Below are positions 20,024-30,838 of a stretch of DNA of 64,000 nt, in pieces. Within the stretch, counting starts at the first letter, position 1. Every line of letters starts with the position of its first letter. The notes beneath the pieces were generated by a model. The model searched no databases. It worked only from the letters and a program-made list of their open reading frames with translations, and was not told where the DNA came from. A program made the position numbers and the translations under genes. This stretch comes from Lepidostoma basale (lineage: Eukaryota; Arthropoda; Insecta; Trichoptera; Lepidostomatidae), in the NCBI GenBank assembly GCA_022606425.2, contig JAHDVF020000898.1, forward strand, positions 279,001 through 343,000. The letters are read 5' to 3'.

Positions 20024-21253
20024 TAAAACTAACTAACCAACCATCACGCCGTCTCTCGAAGGGGTAGGCAGAAAAAATGTACTGCCACACTTTTCTTTCC
20101 TGACATATTTATCTCGCTTCCTCAACATTCATACATCGTGGCATGCACGCGCGTCGATTTCTCTGACTCCTCACGTGGCCGACATTCAATATTTAATGTA
20201 TTTGATCGTGTTACGTTTTCCTCGGTCTTCCTCTATTTCTAGTTCCATTTACATCGTTAAAATACTTTTTTACCATTCTTTTTTCGTTCATTCTTTCCAT
20301 ATGTCACCATCTTAATGATCCTTTCATTATTTTGTTCATAACACCATCATTCCTACCGCATTCACTTCTTATATTTTCATTCGACACTCTATTATACACA
20401 TAGTATCTACACATTCATCTAAGAGATCTCATTTCTACTGAATTTATTTATTACTTTCATCCTCGTTTTGCCAGTTCGATGCTTTGTTTCCATACATAAG
20501 GGTCGGTAGAAGAACACCATTGTGCACTACCATTTTAGCTTTTTTGGATAGGTTTTTGTTTACGATGACAACTTTAGGCGCACCGTTCACTTTGTTGCCT
20601 GCCACAACCCTTCAATCAATATCCCTCTCCACTCTCCCTTCTTCCACATATTTTGTAAACATACTACCCAAATACACGAACTCATCTATTTGCTCCAAAT
20701 TTTCACCATTCACGCTAATGTTGCAGACTATCATGATTTCTTCTTTTTCAAAAATCATTACCTTGGACTTATTCATATTCCTCATCAGATCATTTCCCAT
20801 GCATAACTCATACATACTATTCACCAGGACACGTAGTTCATGCTCGTTGTCTGCAAGTAGGATAGCGTCATCCGCATACAAGAGACAGCTAACTGACACT
20901 CTGCTCATTTTGGCACCTACATCCAACCCTTTCAGCTCTTTGCTACACTTGTCCATTTATAGATTTAATAACCACGGGGAAATAAAGCAACCCTTTTTGA
21001 CACCTTTATTGATATCAAACCAGGCTGTTACCATTTCTACATTTACTCTGACACTAGCAGTGCTTTCCGTGTATAGCGACTTAATTGCCGTATAGTTTTG
21101 TACTTATTCCATATTCAGACAATATTTTCCACAAATTTACTCTATTATCGTAATTATATGCTTTTTGCAAAATCGACAAACAAAAGTTTGCGGTTTTTGG
21201 CCAGAAACTCTGTCAATGTACGAAGTCCAATCTGTGGTTTCCACATTCCATAC
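20024..21253 (-). pseudogene. LINE family 1 copy with RT domain and target-site duplication
   Basis: GTTTTTGTTTAC at 20012-20023 and 21254-21265 is an exact 12-bp target duplication. The minus strand can be read from FVDFA (RT), VNVEMVTAWFDINKGVKKGC, SCLLYADDAILLADN (the YADD catalytic box), MNKSKVMIFEKEEIMIVCNI, EQIDEFVYLGSMFTK, then the decayed C-terminal region. The 3' end has TTAG-type repeats (plus-strand AACTAACTAACCAACCATCA). It is truncated before the endonuclease domain and carries several stops. Confidence 0.9.
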
Positions 21254-21265
21254 GTTTTTGTTTAC

Positions 21266-21554
21266 AATTTTGATAAAGTGTTGTGTTGCAAAAAAAAGTT
21301 CAATCAGCTAATTTACATTTTTAGATGTTTCCTTATAACATATTACAATTATCAACACCAAGTAGTTCGCGGAAGTGGAGATATTGTATTCAAAGGTTTC
21401 TAATGTGGTCAGCATTTATTTTTTCATTATAATTTCTGATCAGGAAAGTTTCAAAGAACATTTATTATAAAAATAATTTACATTTGATTTTCTTCTATTT
21501 CCGCCTTCACTTGGTTTTGTGAATTCACATTTGAATAAATTGAATAACACTTTG
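21266..21554. other. AT-rich intergenic DNA
   Basis: No feature recognised. Confidence 0.4.
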
Positions 21555-21670
21555 TTTTTCAGTTTTATACAAGTTATGAGAATGACATGTTTCGTCTTTC
21601 TAAAGCGTTATCAAAGAAATATGTCGTTCCCGTAAATAATAATAAAACTTCTAGGAAACAGACGTTTTCT
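21555..21670 (-). repeat. Foldback family A element
   Basis: GAATGACATGTTTCGTC on the left pairs with GAAATATGTCGTTCC on the right around a loop that includes AGCGTTATCAAAG. The right flank continues with TAATAAAACTTCTAGGAAAC and AGACGTTTTC, shared by the other family members. On the minus strand the loop plus the left arm reads TTTGATAACGC...GAAACATGTC, the decayed hammerhead-like order. Confidence 0.55.
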
Positions 21671-21724
21671 TTTGTATTTATATTGTTTTCGTTTCCATAT
21701 ACCTACACCCGACACCGTTTGTTT

Positions 21725-22500
21725 TGTGTTATCCGCTGAAAGTATGGAAAATCTGCAAGTCTTAGTATTAAGAATGTATGAAGCATGTAAAAAGAGTGAC
21801 CTCATAATTAATGTGTCCTTTTAATAAGTCTAAAGTGATGGTATTTGAAAAAGAAGAATGTAGAACAATTTGTGACATAAGCGTGAACGGTGATAAACTG
21901 GAGCAAGTTACATAATTTGTCTATCTGGGAAGCATGTTTACAAGAGATGGGAAAATGGAGAAAGATATCGAAAGAAGGGTAAGTGCTGGGAACAAAATTA
22001 ATGGGGCTATCAAAGTATAGCACTGCATAATGTAGTTCTAGTGCCAACCCATATGTATGGAATTGAAACTTGTTGCTGGCAAAAAAGGATTAATGTAGGG
22101 TAAATGCCGTAGAAATGAGATCACTGAGAAAACTGTGCGGGAAGACGATATATGATAGAATATCGAACGACGAAATAAGAAAGAAATGTAAGGCAGATGA
22201 TTGCATCATAAGTAACATTAAAATGGATCCTTCAGATGGTTTGGACATATGGAACGAATGTACGAGAGAATAGTGGTTAAAATGTTATATACAACCAGTG
22301 TAAATGGAAAGAGAAGTCGCGGAAGACCAAGGAAAGCATGACATGGCCAAATTAATCAAAAACTGAAAGGCGGTCACATTCGATGTCCGAAAAATCGACG
22401 AACGTACATGTTTCAATGTATGAATGTGGAGGAAGCAATAGAGGTATGTCAGGACAGAACGGATGGTGGTTCATCCTCTCTGCGTACCCTTCCGTAGAAA
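21725..22500 (+). pseudogene. LINE family 1 copy, RT to C-terminus, plus strand
   Basis: Reads ESMENLQVLVLRMYEACKKS, then SKVMVFEKEECRTICDISVN, FVYLGSMFTRDGKMEKD, ERRVSAGNKINGAIKV, followed by frameshifted C-terminal blocks (MRSLRKLCG and WSEQRMYER regions) and NRRTYMFQCMNVEEAIEVCQ at the end. More diverged from the other copies than they are from each other. It begins just after the YADD box. Confidence 0.8.
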
Positions 22501-22589
22501 TAGAGGACTCATTTATCAAGAAATTAAGAGGGTTTTACTTAACACCAAAGATTAAAAAACCAAAGCACAATCTGGACCTGGATACATGA

Positions 22590-22670
22590 AAAACTGAATA
22601 ATTGGAAAACCTGGTTAATGGACTATCGTAGGCCTGGTCCCTTGGAATGCCAATTATCCGGGTTCCACTG
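22590..22670 (-). mobile_element. Tigger-like transposon end
   Basis: On the minus strand the end reads CAGTGGAACCCGGATAATTG followed by GCATTCCAAGGGACC, a terminal inverted repeat of Tigger/pogo type, bordered by TA at 22671. No matching opposite end was found within 3 kb, so only one terminus is visible, or the other has decayed. Confidence 0.5.
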
Positions 22671-22672
22671 TA

Positions 22673-23327
22673 TTACACTTAATGCGAGTATTAGATTCAC
22701 CATATTCACTACCCTTGTATGGTTATGGATATATCGGTATGTATATTTGTGTGATTACCTATGTATCTTGGCATATCGCACAGAAAATCCTTGATACTCG
22801 TTATACCCTCAAAGCATACGATAGAAATAATTATGATTTAAAAAAATAATGAACATAAAAAACAATTGAACTTGGCAGATGGAAATTGAGTAAATAACAG
22901 GTTGTCGCAAAGTAAGAGTTACTTACAAATGAACTTAAAAAACTACGCCAACTGATTGTTTCAGTTGTACCCGGCGTCTGCTATTTCTTTTACATTTTTC
23001 GTTTTGCAAATAACCCGAGAACGTGCTTTTCAAAGGCATCCGGCGCTTTGTAATAAAGGCGCATTTGAATGAAATGCTTTCTGCATCACTGTAGACATTA
23101 AATACAACGAAGTTCAATACCTAGTATGGATTTTTAAAACGACTCACTCATATTGCAGAAGACTATTTTGATCATGACTTAAACTCAAAATTAACACAAG
23201 ATTATTATAAATTATTTTTACTAAAAAATATATTAAATACTCGTAGGTTATTTCAATATAAGTTTTATAGTATAAAAACCTTATCCGTTGTACTTTTTAA
23301 TACGCAATAACACCTTTATAACCACAT
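22673..23327. other. AT-rich intergenic DNA
   Basis: No gene or repeat partner recognised. Confidence 0.4.
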
Positions 23328-23560
23328 TCTTGTGGCAATAAGCTGGACATGGAGATGGATGGATGATGGAAGATGGAGCCAGAGGCTTACTGAATGGAGG
23401 CCAAGGTTGGGCCGAAGAAGTGTCGGGAGACCTACCAGACGGAGCGATGATTTGTGCGGACGGAAGGACCTGAAGAACACTGGCGAGAGACCGAGAGAGA
23501 TGGCTTGGGGGTGGAAAGGTTTACGTCCAGCAGTGGATAAATACAAGCTGACAAAGAAAA
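23328..23560 (+). pseudogene. RTE-like LINE 3' end (family 3)
   Basis: Reads WRWMDDGRWSQRLTEWRPRL, then GRRSVGRPTRRSDDL and, shifted, the LRPAVDKYKLTKK ending. The layout (DGRW...EWRPR...GRP.R) is that of the RTE C-terminus. A reverse-oriented relative is at 37150-37330, sharing the phrase for an ERWRGGEEA-type segment. Only the last 75 codons remain. Confidence 0.7.
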
Positions 23561-23728
23561 ATATCTCATTCTTAAGACTCATATTTAAATTTTGGTACTG
23601 TATTCATACGCACGACCCCGTATCAAGAAAATAAAAAAATTATATCTTTTATACTATTTAACTATTAAATTATTGCGTATTAAAATATTGTAAAAGTCCT
23701 TTAACGGGAATAAAATTTACAAATATGA
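23561..23728. other. Short AT-rich spacer
   Basis: Nothing assignable. Confidence 0.3.
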
Positions 23729-23903
23729 CCACCTTCGTGGTAATAGGTCCTTAAGACTGTTATACCGAAGGTCCAGGGTTCGATTCCCGACGATGGCTGT
23801 GTGATTGTTACACTGTCTTTGATCTGGTGAAGAATTCACTTGATAATAAAATGTCGATAGGTAAGCTACCCATCACATGTCATGAGAATCAATATAATAG
23901 CTA
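23729..23903 (+). mobile_element. tRNA-derived SINE (type a), truncated tail
   Basis: The B box GGTTCGATTCC is at 23777-23787. The A-box region (CCTTCGTGGTAATAGG) is degenerate. The body GTTACACTGTCTTTGATCTG and the block CATCACATGTCATGAGAATC match the copy at 4181-4427. The tail breaks off after ATAATAGCT. It is unlikely to be transcribed now because the A box is damaged. Confidence 0.75.
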
Positions 23904-24727
23904 AAAAAATATTAATTGGGTTCAAACGACCTGTTGTGTACAAAAAAATATTTAAGTTACAGAGTACCATTATTTATATCTTCGTAATAATAACGTTTAT
24001 AATATCACATAAAAATAATTTTAAAATCCGAGTTGTTGAGATGTATCTGACCTTTTTAGTACAAAGCGCAAACTTATAGTACCTACCTACAAACATGACA
24101 CCCGATACTCGTGAACCATGCAAGCAATTGTTCATACATGTGAACGGCATTCCCGTCTAAGTATTCAAAGTTATTTATTCTATTGTGTATATTTGGGAAT
24201 AATATATAATATTATAATAATTATGAGGATTTTAAGAAAAAAAATTAAATCTCAAATATAGTACGTCACACAGCGCTGTGAAATTATTAAAATAATTCAA
24301 AGGGAGGAGTTACTAGGGTACAAGTAGGTGAAGACAAAAATAAATTAACCAGTACTTTATTTGAAACTCACTCGTTTGAATGAAGTTTTTTAAAGAAATA
24401 TAACAAATGACCGATAAAGGGGTTAATCATAGATCAATTGAAAGCTGAAAGAGAAGAGAAATTTAGGGTAATTGAAGCAATTAAGCACAAATATATATTT
24501 TATGAATATCTTCTTGGGGTGTAATTTTTCAAACAATTAAAATCAATATTCGGCTTGGCTATCTGCCAGAAAGGTTTCTGGTTTATCTTCCATTAGTATA
24601 CGAGTATATGGTATACTACATATATGCGGAGTTAAACACTCAATGAACTCTACATTTCAATTATCTTGTTGTTGTATTCTAGGCAATAAAGGGTACGCCA
24701 CCTAGTACCTAAGCATGATAATGTTAT
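23904..24727. other. AT-rich intergenic DNA
   Basis: No gene. One TACTCGTA octamer lies at 24599 (reverse form). Confidence 0.4.
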
Positions 24728-24817
24728 TAATATAAGAACGAAAAATACATTCAAGAAAGAAAATTAACTGCATCTCTCAAATAAATAAAGAAATCTAAAG
24801 TAATATAATAATATTTA
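24728..24817 (+). repeat. Left copy of a 90-bp direct repeat flanking a LINE
   Basis: Runs from TAATATAAGAACGAAAAATA to TAATATAATAATATTTA and matches 25242-25331 at about 84 of 90 positions. The two copies border the LINE insertion exactly, as a target-site duplication would, but are six to nine times longer than the 10-14 bp duplications of the other copies here. Confidence 0.8.
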
Positions 24818-25241
24818 ATCTAACTAACTAACCATCATGCCGTCTCCCCAAAGGAGTAGACAGAAAGGATGGTCTGCCACACTTTCTTTTTCTGACATAT
24901 TTCTCGGTTCCTCAACATTCATACATAGTGTCATGCACGCGCGTCGATTAATCTGACTCCTCATATGGCCGACATTCAATATTTGATTTATTTGACCTCT
25001 ATTTCTGGTTACATTTACATCGTTAACATATAATTTATTTACCATTCATTCTTCGTCCATTATTTCCATATGTCCAAACCATCTTAATGATCCTTTCATT
25101 ATTTTGTTTATAACACCATCATTCGCACCGCATTCACTTCTTATATTTTCATTCGACACTCTATCATACACAGAGTATCAACACATTTGTCTAAGAGATC
25201 TCAATTCTACTGCATTTATTCTACTTTCATTCCTTCGTAAC
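24818..25241 (-). pseudogene. LINE family 1 3' fragment between 90-bp direct repeats
   Basis: The 3' end (plus-strand CTAACTAACTAACCATCATG) is at 24820. Coding relics run NVGHMRSQINRRACMTLCMN and the FGHMEIMDEE region, back to about NAVELRSLRQMC at the 5' truncation. A short internal deletion removes part of the RGRPRKTW stretch. Confidence 0.85.
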
Positions 25242-25331
25242 TAATATACGAACGAAAAATACATTTAAGAAAGAAAGTTAACTGCATATCTCAAATAAAT
25301 AAAGAAATCCAAAGTAATATAATACTATTTA
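25242..25331 (+). repeat. Right copy of the 90-bp direct repeat
   Basis: Begins TAATATACGAACGAAAAATA and ends TAATATAATACTATTTA. The differences from the left copy are mostly transitions scattered along the length, consistent with independent ageing after one duplication event. Confidence 0.8.
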
Positions 25332-25950
25332 GAGTTAAATAAAATGTGAAAGGGTATAAAATAATTAATAAAAATTATACAAAACAAAGGTTTTCAGCAA
25401 TAGCAAATATTATAATATGAAGTTTTACATCATCGTACAAGAAACTATAACGTATTTAGATTTATTACTTTCGACGTATTTCCGATCCAAAAAAAAATTC
25501 TCAAATTTAAGACATGATATTTGTACGGTGAAACTTTTTTCAGAAGCTATAGGGAAAGGCATAATTCAATGAATATCCGTCACGCAATATGAAATAACAA
25601 TATTGTTTCTATTTAGTCACTCTATTTACTCCGGCCTAAATATTTCGGTAGTCTTGAAATTGGTTATATCAAAAAGTTGGAAGTTTGTATAGGTCCTCTA
25701 CCGGCAGATGTCAGACTGGAGCACAATAAGACTGGAGAATTTTTTGTTTTATTTGTATTCCAAAGGAAAATGATTGCTCTATTCAAAAGATTCTTATTAA
25801 AATGTCTCTTTGCGATGGCAAATAATGAAACTACATCGGAAATGTAAAATATCTGCAGTCGTTATACTGGTACGAGTATTATTACAATATATGTAGGTTG
25901 TAGGTATTATATAACAACAAGCTCTGCGTAATATAATATTTACAACTTAT
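25332..25950. other. AT-rich intergenic DNA
   Basis: No gene recognised. One TACTCGTA octamer lies at 25871. Confidence 0.4.
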
Positions 25951-26107
25951 TGAACGCTAAGGCATTAACACTGTGGAATTCCATAGTAATATGCTTAGAA
26001 AATTGAAAATAACTTTGTTTAATCCACTTATTATTAAAAATATATATATTAAATAACACGACATGTTTCGGGAGATACCTCCATTTTCAGGTGTGAATAT
26101 ACTCGTA
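25951..26107 (-). mobile_element. Short non-coding element with hammerhead-like core
   Basis: Contains the hammerhead-like motif at 26055-26096 and, about 60 bp downstream on the minus strand, the block shared with 8636-8702 (AAGTTATTTTCAATTTTC, then GGAATTCCACAGTGTTAATG). The recurrence of this second block at another site indicates a defined mobile unit of at least 130 bp. It has no coding potential. Confidence 0.55.
26055..26096 (-). ncRNA. Hammerhead-ribozyme-like motif with intact 4-bp stem I
   Basis: Minus strand: CACAC (stem I), CTGAAAA, T, GGAG-GTAT-CTCC (stem II, 4 bp plus tetraloop), C, GAA, ACATGT (self-complementary stem III), C, GTGTT (stem I). The bases ACAC before the core pair with GTGT after the cleavage position. 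One core G is replaced by A (CTGAAAA for CTGANGA), which would be expected to reduce or abolish activity in a classical hammerhead. Confidence 0.45.
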
Positions 26108-26283
26108 TAATAAAAACTAAACATATAAGACTAATATAAATACGCATTTAAAATTCGATACAATAATTCAAATAAAAAACTTAACCTGGGCTATTTGTTA
26201 TAAGTGCTAAATATTTATTTTTTTAACAGTAAGAACTAATAAATAATATATTTTCAATTTCCTAAGTATATTTTTTATAATAT

Positions 26284-26495
26284 GGCCGAGCCATAGAGGG
26301 CTCCCTCCGCTTACCCGAAGCTGTTATAGGCGCAGCGGCGCCTTTCGTCAGCTTCACTCGTGCACTCCCTAGGCCCGTCCCCCGTCCATGCGGGACTTAC
26401 GTTAAAAAAAATATAAATATATATTTGAAACCAAGGGGGACCCAGACCACATTTAAGCTACGCTACCCTCCCTCGATGTCCCGCCGTACACACAT
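26284..26495. repeat. Dispersed repeat R1, copy 1
   Basis: A GC-richer block in AT-rich DNA. It shares CTGTTATAGG-CGCAGCG, CCTTTCGTCAG, CACTCCCTAGGCC-G and CGGGACTTACGTTA with the copy at 53798-54000, then ACCACATTT in both. No frame is convincingly open on either strand. I cannot name the family. It could be a LINE or DNA-transposon fragment. Confidence 0.6.
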
Positions 26496-27198
26496 CCTAA
26501 GTATATTAATATTTACAATGGTAAACAGGGAGTAACGTAAAAACATTTTTTACCTTAGCAGTAGTAAGTTATATTTAAGTAATTAATATTAAGCCGTATT
26601 CACAGTCACACGTGTGCATGCGTCACGGGAAGGATTTGTGTGTAATATCCTACAATACCATAGTATACGATGGTGGGCAAAGTCAAACAGTAGAACCGAC
26701 GAAAATAATCAGATCACGAACATAAATTTGGAAATCCTTTATGGCGTTATATGGGACACCCTGAGTTTTAGATAAATCCGCATTCCGTCCTAAGCGAGTA
26801 TACCAGTGCCTAGATTGCCGTTTTACGAGAGGTGACAAAACTTACGGCGCATCAATTCTAGATCAGGAAGCATTCGAGAAAAGCGATTTCCGATAATGGA
26901 TGTACCATTAATCGCGCTGTCTGGCTTATTTACAGATCTTCGGTGATGCTTTGTACCGTTTATTACGTTTACTTAATTTTGATTGTGACCGCCCGTTGTT
27001 TAGAATCTTCAGCTCAGTATGCGCGGACAGAAGTGGCGCAATACCTTTCCTTTCACCAGAACCGTTGTTTTGATTTAAGTTTCACGTCCTAGACACGTAT
27101 TCAATGCTACCACTTTATTGCCAAAACACGAGGTCCATATAGAACAAGGAAACATACCGTGAAAAAGTTTTGCCATTTTTGAAAATATTGAAACGAAG
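26496..27198. other. Intergenic DNA
   Basis: No gene recognised. Moderate GC between 26600 and 27060 without an open frame. Confidence 0.35.
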
Positions 27199-27625
27199 CA
27201 TGGAACCGGCAAAATAATAATGAAAGTACAATAAAGGCAGTAGAAATGAGATCTCTTAGACGAATGTGTAAAAAAACTGTGTATGATAGTGTCGAATGAA
27301 AATATAAGAAGTGAATGCGGTGCGAATGAAAGTGTTATGAACAAAACAATGAAAGGATCATTAAGATGATTTGGACACATGGAAAGAATGAATGAAGAAA
27401 GAATGGTTATTAAGAAATAAATAAAGGAAAACGTGGCATGATCAAATAAATTAAATATTGAATGTCGGCGAAATCGACTTTGAAATCGAAATTGAATTGA
27501 GGAGTCGGAGAAATCGACGTGCGTGCACGATGTATGAATTTTGAGAATCAAGAGAACTTTGTCAGAAAAGAAAAGTGTGACAGTGCATTATTTCTGCCTA
27601 CCCCTTTGGAGAGTGTGATTGTTAT
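27199..27625 (+). pseudogene. LINE family 1 3' fragment
   Basis: Reads the AWNRQNNNESTIKAVEMRSL region, YDSVSNENIRSECGANESVM, then WFGHMERMNEERM-like blocks with frameshifts, and the NRRACT/CMNFE tail. The 3' end (CTACCCCTTTGGAGAGTGTG) lacks the TTAG tail and ends in a T/TTA-rich run. Confidence 0.75.
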
Positions 27626-28176
27626 TTTTTTATTATTTTTTTTAATAATAAATAACACAAGACTCGGCAAGAATTGTGAAAGTGAAAAGACTTTACTTTT
27701 TACCAAGAACTTACTTTTAATTTACGACCGAATAAACTTGTCAGCTTAATAAACTTGTAGGTCCTTTAGTCTTGAAGTATAATACCTACTGGACTCCGAC
27801 ATATCATTCTTGAGGTGGGTAAGACCCGCCTGCCAACACGATCAATACAAGTTTTCCTCAATGTCCTCCGACGTGAATCTTAAATAAAAGCGATGATGAT
27901 TCATCATGATCAACGCACGACTACCAGGTTGTACCTATATTTATTCATTATTGTCGAAAAGGACATCTTTCGACAAAAATAATAAGAATAGGTACGTTTT
28001 AGGTGTAAGAATGTATACTTTTTAATACATATAATATTTAAAATAAATAGAAGATAAATGAACACGCAAAGTAAATTCTTTCTATTTCATGACAATCGTA
28101 AGCTGTTCTTGTACACCAAAGGGAATTTTGTAATCAAGTTGACTTATTTTCTCAACAGACATAAAAACAAATGTTA
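27626..28176. other. AT-rich intergenic DNA
   Basis: Nothing assignable. Confidence 0.4.
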
Positions 28177-28400
28177 AAGGCATCTAGTCAGATGAGGTAA
28201 AATGATATATACAATACCAGGAACGTATGAGAGATGGCTTGACATTAGGAAGACAAGGTACTCTCTAAAGTTAAGATTATTTGTCTTCTGAACGTACTTT
28301 CGTACTTCGGGGAGACTAATTGTTCTTCCAACCGGTGTTACTAGAGGCAGGTTGGTTCTGGCAGCCAGTAGGTAAAAAAATATATGCTGTCGTAATAATA
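28177..28400 (-). pseudogene. Jockey/CR1-like LINE C-terminal fragment (family 11)
   Basis: Minus strand: FYLLAARTNLPLVTPVGRTI, then a region ending NLNFREYLVFLMSSHLSYVP. It aligns with 57062-57300 and 885-1470. The frame is open for 77 codons but lacks the 5' 95 percent of the protein. Confidence 0.6.
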
Positions 28401-28826
28401 ACCTCATCTCTCCTTTTTCTATTGCCTTGATATACTCGTATTATCACCAAATATGCTAATATATTTGATAGTCAAATTATTCTGTTCACTGTCAATATTT
28501 TAATTACACGATAATGTTTAAGGTTTCGATTGATGGGTCTTTGTATTAATAATAAAACTCGAGCCTTTAATATTTTCACGGAACAGTGGTTAGAAGTACT
28601 CGTATCAATCAATATGACAACTTAATTTCTTTCGCTGAGACGATCTTTTAATACAGCTTTTACTATTGTCGCAAACATATTTATAACAACATCTTCTGTT
28701 TTCGTGCGACCATGTGAAGTTCATTTCAAAACAGGCATTAATCAACTTAAAAGTGTTTAGGATGGAGTTGAATTGCTAGGTGATAGTGCATAGCTTAAGA
28801 ATAAGAAGCGGACAAGTTTCAAAATC
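28401..28826. other. AT-rich intergenic DNA
   Basis: No gene. Two TACTCGTA octamers lie within 165 bp (28433 and 28597). Confidence 0.4.
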
Positions 28827-28880
28827 ATCATGGCGTTTCTTTGGAGGGGAAGATGTAAAAGCTGGACTGCCACACTACAG
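28827..28880 (-). pseudogene. Terminal scrap of LINE family 1
   Basis: The plus-strand series GGCGTTTCTTTGGAGGGGA...GACTGCCACACTAC matches the family's 3' end (CCGTCTCTCCGAAGGGG...GACTGCCACACTTT). It is too short for more detail. Confidence 0.4.
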
Positions 28881-29079
28881 GTACCACTCGTATCTTTATA
28901 TACGTTTCTACTTATACTGTATATTCATAAATCGTTTGGATAGTGGCGGTTGGTTAGAGAGGGCGGTCGTGTGGTCCTGAGCGATCTACTGAACTAGAGC
29001 GGACCGGAGTTGGGATCTATTTTAATGTAAACAATATGCAGGGGGAGATATCAATATCAGAAACATATTATAATTAATA

Positions 29080-29185
29080 GTGGATGATGCGTGCTGCCCA
29101 GGGTCGACGGACATGGAAGCAAATGGAGGAGGCTTACGTCCAGTATGGGTGGATGGATGCAGGCTGATAATGACTAGTATTTTTT
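29080..29185 (+). pseudogene. RTE-type LINE terminal fragment (family 2)
   Basis: Reads RTWKQMEEAYVQYGWMD and then a stop within GCTGATAATGACTAG. This is the same ending as the element at 17191-17737 (GDAYIQQWMTES), with a plus-strand GATGGATG run in place of the long microsatellite. Confidence 0.6.
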
Positions 29186-29231
29186 TGTTTCTTGAATAAT
29201 GATGTAAAACTCCATGTTAAGTAATTGATTT

Positions 29232-29330
29232 AATTTGGAAGGAAAAGGATGGAGCGCTACATTGAGCGGCAGTCCATTCTTTCTGCCAACCCCTTCGGGG
29301 TGACGGCGTGATGACTAAATAGTTAGTTAT
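29232..29330 (+). pseudogene. LINE family 1 extreme 3' end
   Basis: GCGGCAGTCCATTCTTTCTG, CCAACCCCTTCGGGGTGACG and GCGTGATGACTAAATAGTTA match the 3' ends of other copies, with a TTAGTTA tail. Only the last few codons are present. Confidence 0.65.
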
Positions 29331-29334
29331 TATT

Positions 29335-29395
29335 TTAATTTATGGGAATAAAAATGTTTTCTCTTGCTAAGGCATTATCAAAAAAATTTGCCGTG
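29335..29395 (-). repeat. Foldback family A fragment
   Basis: Minus strand TTTGATAATGCCTTAGCAAG followed by AGAAAACATTTTTATTCCCA and TAAATT. This is the conserved core of the family with a damaged GAAAC-ATGT-C segment. Confidence 0.5.
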
Positions 29396-29559
29396 CGTGA
29401 TGGAGGGCCACCGCTGCTAATTTGTAAATTTAGTAATTTTAATACAGTCATATCATATTTTATGTTTGTTTGACAGAGAACTTGATACGTGCGTATTTTT
29501 TTATTATTGTTATGAATATACGAGTACGTACCTGGGTATATTGAATGTCCAGTTCATTT

Positions 29560-30395
29560 GCAGTTCACGGTATCCTCAGCATGCGACACCAACACCACAT
29601 TTCAAATTTCATTATCCAATTTTCATCAGCGTAAATAAATATTGGAAATATGAGGGTACGAATAATTTTAATTTTGGTGGAATCGGAAATACCTCGATAT
29701 TTCCAGACTTTGTTCAATCGAGTCAGAGCATTTTTAGCTTTAGCGATTCGTCTTATTAGGTATATCCTCCTCACACCCATCCTCAGCACTGATTTGAGAA
29801 CCCAGGTACACAAAGTCTTTTACGATTTCCAAACCCCGACATCTGTAGGTGATTTGCCCTTACAAAAATCATGTTTAGATTTGTTTCTATTCTCTCTCAT
29901 TACCCGTTAGATCAGTTCTGCCATATCAGATTCGTTTTTTGTCAATAATGTGGTGTCGTCTGCAATTGATTAATGCCTTTCTTCCAGTTCCCTAGTGACC
30001 GTGTCATGATTTTCTCGCCACAAAGATTGAAAAGGATGGGGGACAGAACACATCAATGAAGGACTCATTTTTGGTAGTGAAAGTATTGCATAATATGTTT
30101 TCTACTTTGACTCTAGCTGTATTATCATATTCTCCAGAGAATGAGGGAGGTATGGTCTTGTGGTACCCCCATGTCTGTGAGTATCCCAAGATATCCCATT
30201 TCACACAGTCAAAGGCATGCTTGTAATCAATCAAACACATAATGGTGGATGTGTTAAATTCAAGGCATTTAAATTTAATGTAAATTTAATATTTTCTCTC
30301 TCATACCTTTGCCCTGAACGAATCCTGCCTGTTCAACAGGAATCTGTTGAATCCAATAACTTTGTAAACGCCCTATGACTATGTGTAACATATTC
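29560..30395 (-). pseudogene. LINE RT fragment (family 8)
   Basis: Minus strand, element order: IPVEQAGFVQGKGMRE (RT), MCLIDYKHAFDCVKWDILG (RT palm, the D-x-x-x-A-F-D block), then a frameshifted middle, and KAKNALTRLNKVWKYRGISD, IKIIRTLIFPIFIYADENW, FEMWCWCRMLRIP at the 3' side. It is about 0.8 kb, with the YADD block decayed. The 3' terminus is unclear, so the insertion boundary near 29540 is approximate. Confidence 0.8.
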
Positions 30396-30500
30396 ACTGG
30401 CTAGAATGGTGCGAGCTGTGGAAAACAGAGAGGATTGGAGGCGTTTTGTTTTAGCCACGGGCAGCTCCATAGACCACCCTCAGTAATGAGGAAACGAAGA
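30396..30500 (+). pseudogene. LINE C-terminal scrap on the plus strand
   Basis: ARMVRAVENREDWRRFVLAT followed by GSSIDHPQ and a stop is typical of LINE endings (ENRE-WRRFV), with an A-rich tail. It abuts the 5' side of the reverse-oriented LINE to its left, so one of the two may have inserted into the other. Confidence 0.5.
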
Positions 30501-30838
30501 AAAAATAATAAGTATTTTAGGCTGTGGATTTATTAGTTATTACTTCATGGTCGAATGCTTTGAGATGTGCGTGTATCAGTGAGTGATATAGATATTTTGG
30601 TTTGATGATAAGTAGGTAGGTGTTCAAATAAATATCCAAGTACCTACGTTTAGCAGAGACGTATTTCCTAACCACCATACTATTTCAACTACCTATGATA
30701 CCGTCGGAATTTTAATATTTTTCTCACCTTTAAACAATTGTAACCGCAGGTTGTTCTCCATCTGGAATTGGATTATTAAGCGTCCGCGAACTGTGCTTGG
30801 GGATATATTATTCCTCACCGCGCATAGTTTATTCTCTC
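30501..30838. other. AT-rich intergenic DNA
   Basis: No feature recognised. Confidence 0.4.

Noticed and set aside
20484..21095. 203-codon plus-strand open frame
   Set aside because: It is the antisense of the family-1 LINE at 20024-21253, whose minus strand has the YADD box and FVYLGSMF. The plus frame has no family features.
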